DNA from: Halobacteriales archaeon QS_1_68_20 | GTDB lineage: Archaea; Halobacteriota; Halobacteria; Halobacteriales; PXRE01 | Length of the DNA stretch: 47,666 nt | Assembly (NCBI GenBank): GCA_003021085.1 | Contig: PXRE01000037.1 | Coordinates: forward strand, 1-47,666 | Direction of reading: 5' to 3' | Shown: piece after piece, positions 35,893 through 43,826 of the stretch | Numbering within the stretch: position 1 is the stretch's first letter | Layout: each line of letters begins with the position of its first letter | The notes under the pieces: model-generated | What the model saw: the letters and a program-made list of their open reading frames with translations, nothing else | Databases searched by the model: none | What the model was told of the DNA's origin: nothing | Position numbers and translations under genes: made by a program

Positions 35893-36870
35893 ATGGGAAA
35901 CGCGGACCTACGTGACCTGGCCGCCGTCGAGTCGGTGCCGTTCGACGAACTGGACGGCACCCTCGTCGCCGTCGACGCCCACAACTGGCTGTACCGGTAC
36001 CTCACCACGACGGTGCGGTTCACCGACGAGGACGCCTACACGACCGCCGACGGGACCGAGGTGGCGAACCTGATCGGCGTCGTCCAGGGCCTCCCCAAAC
36101 TGCTGGAGAACGGCCTCACCCCCGTATTCGTCTGGGACGGTGGCGTCGTCGACCTCAAGGAAGAAGAGATCGAGCAGCGCCGCGAGGAACGCGAGCGCCG
36201 CGAGGAGCAACTCGAGGACGCCCGCGAGGCGGGCGACGCCCTCGAGGTCGCCCGCCTGGAGTCCCAGACCCAGCGACTGACCGACGTGATCCACGAGACG
36301 ACACGCGAACTGCTGGACCGACTGGGCGTCCCGATGATCGAGGCGCCCGCGGAAGGCGAGGCCCAGGCCGCCCACATGGCACGGCGCGGCGACGTGGACT
36401 ACGCGGGGACCGAGGACTACGACGCGCTCCTGCTGGGCGCACCGCTGACCCTCCGGCAGTTGACCAGTCGCGGCGACCCCGAACTGATGGACTTCGAGGC
36501 CACCCTCCAGCGCCACGACGTCACCTGGGAGCAACTGGTCGACGCCGCGATCCTGATGGGCACCGACTTCAACGAGGGCGTCCACGGCTACGGCCCGAAG
36601 ACCGCCGTCGACGCCGTCAAAGAACACGGCGACCTCTGGGGCGTCTTCGATGCGGAGGACGTCTACGTCGAGCACGCCGACCGCATCAGGGAGTTGTTCC
36701 TGGACCCGACGGTGACCGACGACTACGAGTTCGAGACGAGCGTGGACCCGGACGTGGCGGCCGCCCGAGAGTACGTCCGCGACTGGGAGATTCCGGACGA
36801 CGCCGTCCAGCGTGGCTTCGAGCGCATCGAAGATGCCGTCACCCAGACCGGACTGGACCGGTGGACGTGA
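35893..36870 (+). CDS. fen: Flap endonuclease 1
   Basis: From ATG 35893 the protein has 325 residues. Metal-binding acids of the FEN-1 site are seen in [11 protein letters not shown] (Asp28), VFVWDGG (Asp82), [24 protein letters not shown] and [18 protein letters not shown]. The helical arch contains [17 protein letters not shown]. The C-terminus QTGLDRWT is a PCNA-interacting peptide (QxxLxxW). It cleaves 5' flaps in replication and repair. Confidence 0.95.
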   Translation: MGNADLRDLAAVESVPFDELDGTLVAVDAHNWLYRYLTTTVRFTDEDAYTTADGTEVANLIGVVQGLPKLLENGLTPVFVWDGGVVDLKEEEIEQRREERERREEQLEDAREAGDALEVARLESQTQRLTDVIHETTRELLDRLGVPMIEAPAEGEAQAAHMARRGDVDYAGTEDYDALLLGAPLTLRQLTSRGDPELMDFEATLQRHDVTWEQLVDAAILMGTDFNEGVHGYGPKTAVDAVKEHGDLWGVFDAEDVYVEHADRIRELFLDPTVTDDYEFETSVDPDVAAAREYVRDWEIPDDAVQRGFERIEDAVTQTGLDRWT

Positions 36871-37081
36871 CCCTGGCCCCCGTCTGCCCGAGCGGAGGGT
36901 AGTCCGCTCGCACGCGCACGTGCGGCCGCACGAACGTATTTTGCGACTAACCAATTCGTCAAAGTATTAGTGCGCGGCAGGCGTCCATCCGTCCGTGATT
37001 CCCGGACGAGGACGCGAACCGCCCGCCCCGTGTGACGGAGCGCGATCCGGATGAGCGCGGTCTTCTCCCCCGACCAGCGGC

Positions 37082-40000
37082 GTGAAATCGCGGGCCGGGC
37101 GCGGACGCTCCACGACCGACTCGACGGGCCGCCGAACGAACCGGGTGAAGACGGAGATCCGCGAGCAGGTCGTCGCCACGCGCTGGCCCGCCGACGAACC
37201 GCTCCCCGACTGGATCGACGACCTGGCGGCGCTGGTCGAGTACGTCGAAGCGACCGACGACGGACCGGTGGCCGTCGGCCAGGCGTCGGACGACCGGCCG
37301 ACCGTCCCCGCGGACGTCCCGTTCGCGGAACTGGTGGCCCGGATCGTGGGGTTCGCCTCCGACCGCCTCCCGGAGACGGTTCCCGGGGACGCGGCCGGCC
37401 CGCTGATCGAGTGGTTCGGCCGCCGGTGCAAGGTCCTCGCTACCCGGGCGCTGTACGTCGAGTTCAAGAGCTTCGTCTCCCACCACGACCCGGATCTGGC
37501 GCGGGCGGACCCCGACGAGTTCGCGGACCCGCCCACCGCACTGTACGAGGCGTTCGTCGACGCGATGGTCCAGGGCGGGGTCCGGGACCTCTGTCTCGAG
37601 TACCCCGTGCTGGCGCGGCAACTCGTCGAAGTGACGGACCAGTGGGTCGAGGCGACCACCGAACTCGTCCGGCGGATCGAAGCGGACCGGCGCGCGCTCG
37701 CCGACCGGTTCGGCGTCGAGGGGCCGGTGACCCGCCTCGAACCCCTGGCGAACGACACGCACGCCCGGGGCCGGACGCCCGTCCGCGTCGAGTTCGAGAC
37801 GGGGTCGGTCGTCTACAAGCCCCGCCCCGTGGATTCAGGCGTGGTGCTGTACGAGGTGCTGGACCGGCTGGCCGCCCACCTCCCGTGGTCGGTCGATCCG
37901 CCGCGGTACCTCCCGCGCCCGGACTACGGCTGGATGGAACCGGTCGAGTACGCCGACCCCCACGACGAAGCGGCCGTCGCCGGATTCTACGAGCGCGCGG
38001 GGATGCTCCTCTGTGCGGCGTACGTCCTGGGCCTGACGGACTGCCAGTTCGAGAACGTCGTCGTCGACGGTGAGCGACCCGCGATCCTGGACGCCGAGAC
38101 GGCATTTCACGCCTACCTCGACCCCACGGCGCGGACGATCCCCGCTGGCGTCGCCGAGTGGAGCACCCGGTCGGTGCTGTCGACCTCGATGCTCCCCTGG
38201 ACCATCGGGGACCCCAGGGGACCGGACGTGGAAGACGAACGGGCACCGGTCGCGGCCTTCGGCGACGAGAGCGGCGAACTCGAACTCTCGGGGTACCCCC
38301 GGCCGCGCGTCAGGGCGGTCAACACCGACGTGATGGCCGTCGAGGCGGAGGACCCGACCATCGACCGCTCGGAGAACGTCCCGACCGTCGACGGCGAGGA
38401 CCACCTCCCGGGCGAGTACGTCGACGAGATGGTCCGTGGCTTCGAGCGGACCTACGAGACCGTCCAGCGACTCCGGGACGAGGGCCGGTTCCGGTCCGAG
38501 GTAGTCGACGAGGGTGCCCTCGACGGCGTCGAGACGCGACTGGTCTACCGCGGCACGCACCGCTACGCCTCCGTCCTCAGATCGGCGGCCGCCCGCGACC
38601 CCCTCAGGGACGGCGCGCGACTGACCGTCGAGTTCGATCGCCTCGCGGTCCCGTTCTTCGACGACCGCATCGAGTCCGACCGGTGCTGGTTGCTGTTGGC
38701 CGCCGAGCGCCGGAGTCTGCGCCGGCGCGACGTCCCGAGGTTCACGACGACGCCGACCGGGACGACCGTCTCCCACGACGGCGATTCGGTCAGCGTCTCC
38801 GCGGACGCATCGGGCGTCGAGCGGGCCGGCCGGCGTCTCGACGCGATGGACGGGACCGACCGCGACCGCCAGACCTGGCTCCTGGAACGCTGTTTCCGGT
38901 CGTACGACCTCTCGGAGTCGGGGGGCGACCCGACCGAACTGACAGCGGAGCGGTCGACGGCGGCCGCGGTCGAACTGGGCGAGGCATTGATCGACGCGGC
39001 CGTCGAGACGTCGGCGGGTCGGCGGTGGGTCTCCTTCGAGAAGTCCGGCGGCGACGGGACGCTCACGATGCTCCCCTCGGGGATCAGCCTGTACAACGGC
39101 CGGGGCGGCGTCGGCCTCACCTTCGCGGCGCTGGCCGACGCGACCGGGCGCGACCGGTTCCGCCGGTACGCGACCGAGGCGCTGGACGGCGTCGTCGAGG
39201 AGGCCCGGGACGGTGCCGGCCGCTCGCTCGGCGGGACGTCGGGGCTGGGGTCGGTCGTGTACGTGCTGTCGGTCACGAGCGAGTTGCTCGACGAGCCCAG
39301 GTACCGGCGGGTGGCGGCCGAACTCGCTGACGAGGTGAGCGACGAACTGCTCGCGGCAGACGACACCTACGACGTCATGGCCGGGAGCGCGGGGACCCTG
39401 CTGGCGCTGCTGGCCCACCACGACCGATTCGGTGGCTCGGACGTCCTCGACCGGGGCCTCGCCTGCGGCGACCGGTTGCTGGACGCACGCGTCGGGGTCA
39501 ACGGCCACCGGACCTGGCGGACCCTGGACGACGAACCCCTCCTGGGGTTCGCCCACGGTGCCAGCGGCATCGCCTGCGCTCTGGCCCGCCTCGCCGCGAC
39601 GACCGGGGACACCCGGTACGAGGAGGCCGCCCGGGAGGCGCTGGCGTACGAGTCGGCCCACTACTCGGCCGACCGGTCCAACTGGCTCAACCCGACGTGG
39701 GACGTCGCGGAGGCGGACGTGGATCGCTGGTGTTACGGCCGAACCGGCGCCGTCCTCGCCCGCCTCGAAATCGGCACCTCCCTCGACGATGAGTCGTTCA
39801 TCGTGGAAGCCGCAGAGACCCTCACGGCGACCGAGGGAGCCGGACTCGGCCCGGTCGATACACTCTGCTGTGGGAACGTCGGCCGGACCGAGGCGATGCT
39901 GGAAGCCGTCCGGCGGACGGACGCCGCGCCGACGGACGCCAGGGCCTTCGCCGGTCGGTTGGTCGCTCGCGCGGAGCGCGAAGGGTCGCTGTCGATGCCC

Positions 40001-40117
40001 GGCCACGCCGAGGCCGTCACCGACCCGACGTTCTTCGACGGCGTCTCCGGAGTCGCCTACACCTTGCTCCGGTTGCGCGACCCCGGGTCCCTCCCGTGCA
40101 TCCCGTTGCTCGAATGA
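37082..40117 (+). CDS. lanM: Class II lanthipeptide synthetase LanM
   Basis: The frame encodes about 1,011 residues. Residues 60-590 form the DUF4135 dehydratase: VVYKPRPVDSGVVLYEVLDR, then DCQFENVVVDGERPAILDAET and a THRYASVLRSA block. Residues 640-1011 form the LanC cyclase (NGRGGVGLTFAAL, GFAHGASGIACALARL) with zinc ligands WCYG (Cys884) and CCGNVG (Cys929, Cys930). It would dehydrate Ser/Thr of a precursor peptide and couple Cys to form (methyl)lanthionine. The first 21 codons from GTG look unnatural. An ATG at 37051 in another frame gives MSAVFSPDQRREIAGRARTL, a more LanM-like start, so the N-terminus may be frameshifted near 37140. The peptide gene follows at 40259. Confidence 0.93.
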   Translation: MKSRAGRGRSTTDSTGRRTNRVKTEIREQVVATRWPADEPLPDWIDDLAALVEYVEATDDGPVAVGQASDDRPTVPADVPFAELVARIVGFASDRLPETVPGDAAGPLIEWFGRRCKVLATRALYVEFKSFVSHHDPDLARADPDEFADPPTALYEAFVDAMVQGGVRDLCLEYPVLARQLVEVTDQWVEATTELVRRIEADRRALADRFGVEGPVTRLEPLANDTHARGRTPVRVEFETGSVVYKPRPVDSGVVLYEVLDRLAAHLPWSVDPPRYLPRPDYGWMEPVEYADPHDEAAVAGFYERAGMLLCAAYVLGLTDCQFENVVVDGERPAILDAETAFHAYLDPTARTIPAGVAEWSTRSVLSTSMLPWTIGDPRGPDVEDERAPVAAFGDESGELELSGYPRPRVRAVNTDVMAVEAEDPTIDRSENVPTVDGEDHLPGEYVDEMVRGFERTYETVQRLRDEGRFRSEVVDEGALDGVETRLVYRGTHRYASVLRSAAARDPLRDGARLTVEFDRLAVPFFDDRIESDRCWLLLAAERRSLRRRDVPRFTTTPTGTTVSHDGDSVSVSADASGVERAGRRLDAMDGTDRDRQTWLLERCFRSYDLSESGGDPTELTAERSTAAAVELGEALIDAAVETSAGRRWVSFEKSGGDGTLTMLPSGISLYNGRGGVGLTFAALADATGRDRFRRYATEALDGVVEEARDGAGRSLGGTSGLGSVVYVLSVTSELLDEPRYRRVAAELADEVSDELLAADDTYDVMAGSAGTLLALLAHHDRFGGSDVLDRGLACGDRLLDARVGVNGHRTWRTLDDEPLLGFAHGASGIACALARLAATTGDTRYEEAAREALAYESAHYSADRSNWLNPTWDVAEADVDRWCYGRTGAVLARLEIGTSLDDESFIVEAAETLTATEGAGLGPVDTLCCGNVGRTEAMLEAVRRTDAAPTDARAFAGRLVARAEREGSLSMPGHAEAVTDPTFFDGVSGVAYTLLRLRDPGSLPCIPLLE

Positions 40118-40183
40118 CGTCTCGGGCGATTTCTGGTCCCGTCCGGCTCCCACAATTTACAGTTCGTTGCCACGTAAAGCCCA

Positions 40184-40233
40184 GAATGTTTACATTCTTA
40201 CGATAAATTACAATATCTACAAAAATTTTTTGT
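40184..40233 (+). promoter_or_regulatory. AT-rich promoter region of the lanthipeptide precursor
   Basis: GAATGT-TT-ACATTC (40184-40197) is a 6-bp-arm palindrome, TAAATTACAATAT (40204-40216) is a TATA-like stretch, and ACAAAAATTTTTTGT (40219-40233) is a near-palindrome 25 bp before the precursor ATG. The region is far more AT-rich than its surroundings. Confidence 0.5.
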
Positions 40234-40258
40234 GTAGTCCGGGGTGACGTAGATACGC

Positions 40259-40411
40259 ATGTCGGTTGCACTCGACAGCAGCAAGACCGAGGCGCCCAGC
40301 AAGTCCGAATTCGACGCCGACTTCGACGTCGGTACCGACGACCCGTCGGGGGAACCGGCACAGGCCTGTTGTGCTGACCCCTGGACGTACGAGTGTACGA
40401 CCCCCTGTTGA
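40259..40411 (+). CDS. lanA: Lanthipeptide precursor peptide (LanA)
   Basis: A 50-residue peptide starts at ATG 40259, 141 bp after lanM on the same strand. The acidic leader is MSVALDSSKTEAPSKSEFDA, then DFDVGTDDPSGEPAQA. The core is CCADPWTYECTTPC, with four Cys (37, 38, 46, 50) and three Thr (43, 47, 48) and no Ser. No Gly-Gly type leader site is present; cleavage after QA before CC is a guess. LanM would dehydrate the Thr and join them to Cys. The Asp/Glu/Ser leader and Cys/Thr core match class II precursors. Placement beside LanM makes the assignment strong, although the rings cannot be deduced. Confidence 0.85.
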   Translation: MSVALDSSKTEAPSKSEFDADFDVGTDDPSGEPAQACCADPWTYECTTPC

Positions 40412-40681
40412 GGGCCAAGTCAGGCTCCCGAAACTGACCAACGACTGCCCTTCGATATTTTTCGCCGTCGAGCGGACGGGCGACCGTTCGGCTACCCTCC
40501 GGCGGAATTCCAGTCCGCCAACGAGGACGGGAACGATCGGGAGGACAACCGGGACGGGTCTCGATAGAACCAGACTCGCGAAAATTATCACGATTCGGAC
40601 GAGTGACGACCTCGACGCGGGACCGCCGTGGGAATCAGGGTCCGATCACCACGTCATGGACAGGGGGCACACGTGTCGACG

Positions 40682-40861
40682 CTACACGTCCCGGGACAGG
40701 GTTCGTCCCCCTCCGCATTGCGTACCGACGTCGTCGTTCATCGTCGTGTCTTGCGGGGAGAACGTACATGCTTCCGTCCCCACGTCGTCTGCCGTGACCA
40801 TACCACTGGCCGCACTGACGAGACTCAACACGAGTGTCAGAACGTGCCGTTTGAAACTCAT
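40682..40861 (-). CDS. Small secreted peptide, unknown function
   Basis: A 59-residue frame starts at ATG 40861: MSFKRHVLTLVLSLVSAASG, then MVTADDVGTEACTFSPQ, DTTMNDDVGTQCGGGRT and LSRDV. The first 24 residues form a Sec-type signal with a probable cut at VTA-DD. The mature part would have about 35 residues, two Cys, and DDVGT twice. Codon use is less GC-biased than the neighbours. A TATA-like TTTATATTT lies upstream (40893-40901). It is convergent with the precursor gene. It could be an accessory, immunity or second antimicrobial peptide, or a chance frame. The flanking stretches 40412-40681 and 40862-41057 hold nothing else I can support. Confidence 0.4.
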   Translation of the reverse strand: MSFKRHVLTLVLSLVSAASGMVTADDVGTEACTFSPQDTTMNDDVGTQCGGGRTLSRDV

Positions 40862-41057
40862 TGGCAACGGCGGATCCATATTCCGACATTCTAAATATAA
40901 AACTATGCACGAATGGACCGATTCTACTGGCCGGGGGGAACCGGCTCCCGTCGATGTCGGCGACCCGGAACCGGGGGTCCGTCGAACACCGAGGGGAGCC
41001 AACTCCTGGAGGCGGGTTCGGCAGGTCCCCTGGCGCATTCGTCGGTGCAGTCCCCGG

Positions 41058-42608
41058 TCAGTCGGCCACGCCGACGTCAGCCCCGGGCAACGACCGTAGC
41101 GCCAGGCTCACGCCCGCGGTCCACCCGAAGTCGTACTGGAGTTCGTACTCGCCGTGGCCGTTCGCCAGCGAACAGTCCCGGACGTCGTACTTCTCGGCGG
41201 TCCGCCCGGTCCGCTCGAACTCGGACTCGACCAGGTTCAGCCACCGGTCGGCCACCTCAGCCGCGAGGTCGTGGTGGTTGTACTGCCGGAGGCCCACGAC
41301 CGCCATCCAGTGGAGCGGCGCCCAGCCTACGGGGGCGTCCCACTGCTCGCCGGACTCGTGCAGCGTCGTCAACAGGCCGCCCTCGGCGAGGAACGATTCG
41401 CGGAGTCGTCGTGCCACCGCGTCCGTGCGCTCCGGCCTGGCGGCGCCGGTGAACAATGGGGCCACGCCCGCGAGCACCAGTCGTTCCGAGGGCTCGTCGT
41501 CCGTCCAGCAGTAGTCGACGTACCATTCTGCCTCCTCGTCCCAGAAGTAGCGGTCGATCGCGTCGCGGCGGGTCGCGGCCAGGGACTCGTACCGGCGCGC
41601 GCGCTCGGACTCCCCGGTGGCGTCGTACCACTCCGCCAGCGAGGCTTCGTCGCCGTAGAGGACGGCGTTGAGGTCCACGGCAGCCAGGTCCGTCGTCCGC
41701 GCGGTCGAGAGGTCCCCGGGGTCGGTGAGCCACCTGCTACTGAAGTCCCACCCCGACTCGCAGGCCGCTCGGAGGTCCCGGTACAGCGCCTGGCGCCGGT
41801 CCTCCGGCACGGAGTCTCCGAGTCGCGCGTCGTGGTCGTACGACTCCGGGCGAGGGGTCGCCCGGTCGTCCCAGTAGCGGTTCAACACGGTCCCGTCCGT
41901 CGTCCTGACGACCCGCCGGTGGGCGACCGGACCGTCGGCCGGGAGTGCGTCCTCGACGCCGGCCGTCCAGAACTCGTACTCCCGTTCGAGAGACGGCAGG
42001 TACTCCTCGATGGCGGCGACCCCGCGCTCGCGTTCGAGAATCGACAGCGTCCGGTAGAACAGCGGCACCTGCGAGCGGCTATCGTAGTAGACGCGGTTGC
42101 CCAGCGGGATGAATCCGAACCGTTCGATCAGGTTCGCGAAGTTCTCCACGAGGTCGGCCACCCTGTCCAGTCGCCCGGCGGCGGCGAGTCCCTCGGCGGT
42201 GAAGTAACTGTCCCAGTAGTACGCCTCACGGAACCGGCCGCCGGGGACGACGTGGGGGTTCGGCATCGACAGGAGCGTCCCGCCCCCGTCCGGGTCGGGT
42301 TCGAACCGCCGCACGAGGGCCGACCACAGCGCTTCCACGTAGTCCTCCAGGGACTCCCCGTCCGGTTCTGCGGCACCCGGGTCGATCTGGCCCGGAAGGT
42401 CGAAATGCGATCCCACGAATGATTCGAGGTCGAATCCGGGGTCGTCCCGGCGGTCGCGGTACCGTTTCAGGACGACGTCCGGGGGCGCGGTCAGTTTCGC
42501 GTCGACGAACGTCTTCGCGTCGTCGAACAGTCCGCGCTCCTGGACTGCCCGGTGGAGGTCCCCGGACACCTGCGGATACCGACTGTAGTCCAGGAGGTCG
42601 TCGCTCAC
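41058..42608 (-). CDS. Alpha,alpha-trehalase, GH37 family
   Basis: Starting at GTG 42608 gives 516 residues. A TTG start at 42626 is possible but adds only six residues. The two trehalase signatures are present: PGGRFREAYYWDSYF (about 122-136) and QWDAPVGWAPLHW. The catalytic Asp lies in ACESGWDFSSRW and the Glu in RTAEKYDV. No signal peptide is seen, so it acts in the cytoplasm on imported or internal trehalose. It diverges from a sugar ABC-transporter operon across a 150-bp region, which points to trehalose uptake and use. Confidence 0.93.
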   Translation of the reverse strand: MSDDLLDYSRYPQVSGDLHRAVQERGLFDDAKTFVDAKLTAPPDVVLKRYRDRRDDPGFDLESFVGSHFDLPGQIDPGAAEPDGESLEDYVEALWSALVRRFEPDPDGGGTLLSMPNPHVVPGGRFREAYYWDSYFTAEGLAAAGRLDRVADLVENFANLIERFGFIPLGNRVYYDSRSQVPLFYRTLSILERERGVAAIEEYLPSLEREYEFWTAGVEDALPADGPVAHRRVVRTTDGTVLNRYWDDRATPRPESYDHDARLGDSVPEDRRQALYRDLRAACESGWDFSSRWLTDPGDLSTARTTDLAAVDLNAVLYGDEASLAEWYDATGESERARRYESLAATRRDAIDRYFWDEEAEWYVDYCWTDDEPSERLVLAGVAPLFTGAARPERTDAVARRLRESFLAEGGLLTTLHESGEQWDAPVGWAPLHWMAVVGLRQYNHHDLAAEVADRWLNLVESEFERTGRTAEKYDVRDCSLANGHGEYELQYDFGWTAGVSLALRSLPGADVGVAD

Positions 42609-42726
42609 GGTCGAAATACTTACCAACAGTTACAATAATCTTGCGGCCTGCTACGGTCGCAACTCCCGGAGGACGCACCCGACAATCGGTCGACAGAAGC
42701 GCTCCCGCGACCGTTCCCGGGAGTTC

Positions 42727-42750
42727 GTTAGTATTAACTATAGTTAGTAT
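42727..42750 (+). promoter_or_regulatory. Promoter with palindrome and direct repeats upstream of the sugar ABC operon
   Basis: GTTAGTAT occurs at 42727-42734 and 42743-42750, and TAACTATAGTTA (42735-42746) is a perfect palindrome between them. The AT-rich core is centred about 20-27 bp before the ATP-binding-protein start, which would give a leaderless transcript. Confidence 0.5.
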
Positions 42751-42758
42751 GAATAATC

Positions 42759-43826
42759 ATGGCAATGACGGGAATATCCCTGCAGAACGTTAGCAAACAC
42801 TTCGACGCGGGCGAAACCGTCGCGAACCACCAGGTAAATCTGGAGGTGGAAGACGGCGAGTTCCTCGTCCTGCTCGGCCCGTCGGGAAGCGGGAAGACCA
42901 CAACGCTCCGGTTGATCGCCGGCCTGGAGACCCCGACGGAGGGCGACATCTACTTCGGGGACCGGCGGGTCAACGACGATTCACCGAGCGATCGGAACGT
43001 AGCGATGGTGTTCCAGAACTACGCGCTGTACCCCCACATGAGCGTCAAGGGGAACATCGCCTACCCGCTGAAGGTCCGAGACGTCACGCCGGAGGAACGC
43101 GAGGACCGGATCAGGGAAGCCACCGAACTCCTGCACATCGACGACCTGCTGGAGAAGAAACCGGCCGAACTGAGCGGAGGCCAGCGCCAGCGCGTCTCGC
43201 TGGCCCGGGCCATCGTCCGGAAGCCGTCGGTGTTCCTGCTGGACGAACCGCTCAGCAACCTGGACGCGAAACTCCGCCTGGAGATGCGCTCGGAACTCAA
43301 GCGTCTCCAGAGCGAACTCGGGATCACCGCGGTGTACGTCACCCACAACCAGGAGGAGGCCATGAGCATGGGCGACCGCATCGCCGTGATGAACGAGGGC
43401 ACCATCCGGCAGGTGGCCGAACCCGAGGAACTGTACCGCCGGCCGAAGACGACCTGGGTCGCGCGGTTCATCGGGTCGCCGCCGATGAACCTCCTCCAGG
43501 GGACCCGACGCAACGGGGCCGTCGAACTCGCTAGCGGCGGTTCGGTCTCCACCGACGCAGACGGCGCCTCCGGGGACGTCTCGCTGGGCGTCCGGCCGGA
43601 GGACTTCACGGTCAGCACCGAACCGCCGTCCGGGTACTCCATCCAAGGGACGGTCGACACCGTCGAACCGCTCGGGGAGTACACCATCGTCAACGTCTCC
43701 GTAGAGGGGCGGATCGTGAAGGCCAAAGAGCCGACGACGACGGTCGAACGGGGTGACGACGTCTACCTGTTGTTCGACGACAGCGACGTCTACCTGTACG
43801 ACGATCGCGGCGAACTCCTGTCGTGA
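42759..43826 (+). CDS. Sugar ABC transporter ATP-binding protein (MalK/UgpC type)
   Basis: The 355-residue protein has Walker A GPSGSGKTT (about 40-47), Q-loop VFQNYALYPHM, ABC signature LSGGQRQ (about 138-144), Walker B VFLLDEPLSNLD and a C-terminal TOBE domain with SLGVRPEDFTV. This matches CUT1-family ATPases that energise sugar import. The start is ATG 42759, or ATG 42765 (MTGISLQ). The operon continues with two permeases. Confidence 0.93.
   Translation: MAMTGISLQNVSKHFDAGETVANHQVNLEVEDGEFLVLLGPSGSGKTTTLRLIAGLETPTEGDIYFGDRRVNDDSPSDRNVAMVFQNYALYPHMSVKGNIAYPLKVRDVTPEEREDRIREATELLHIDDLLEKKPAELSGGQRQRVSLARAIVRKPSVFLLDEPLSNLDAKLRLEMRSELKRLQSELGITAVYVTHNQEEAMSMGDRIAVMNEGTIRQVAEPEELYRRPKTTWVARFIGSPPMNLLQGTRRNGAVELASGGSVSTDADGASGDVSLGVRPEDFTVSTEPPSGYSIQGTVDTVEPLGEYTIVNVSVEGRIVKAKEPTTTVERGDDVYLLFDDSDVYLYDDRGELLS

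Noticed and set aside
37835..40153. A 772-codon open frame on the minus strand opposite lanM
   Set aside because: Its composition (Gly, Arg, Asp, Val without family motifs) is the usual antisense product of GC-rich coding DNA. The plus-strand protein has all LanM and LanC signatures.
40412..40570. Read-through of the lanA stop into a further 50-codon open stretch in the same frame
   Set aside because: The stop codon is plain TGA with no recoding signal seen, and the downstream residues have no recognisable pattern. It is probably chance.
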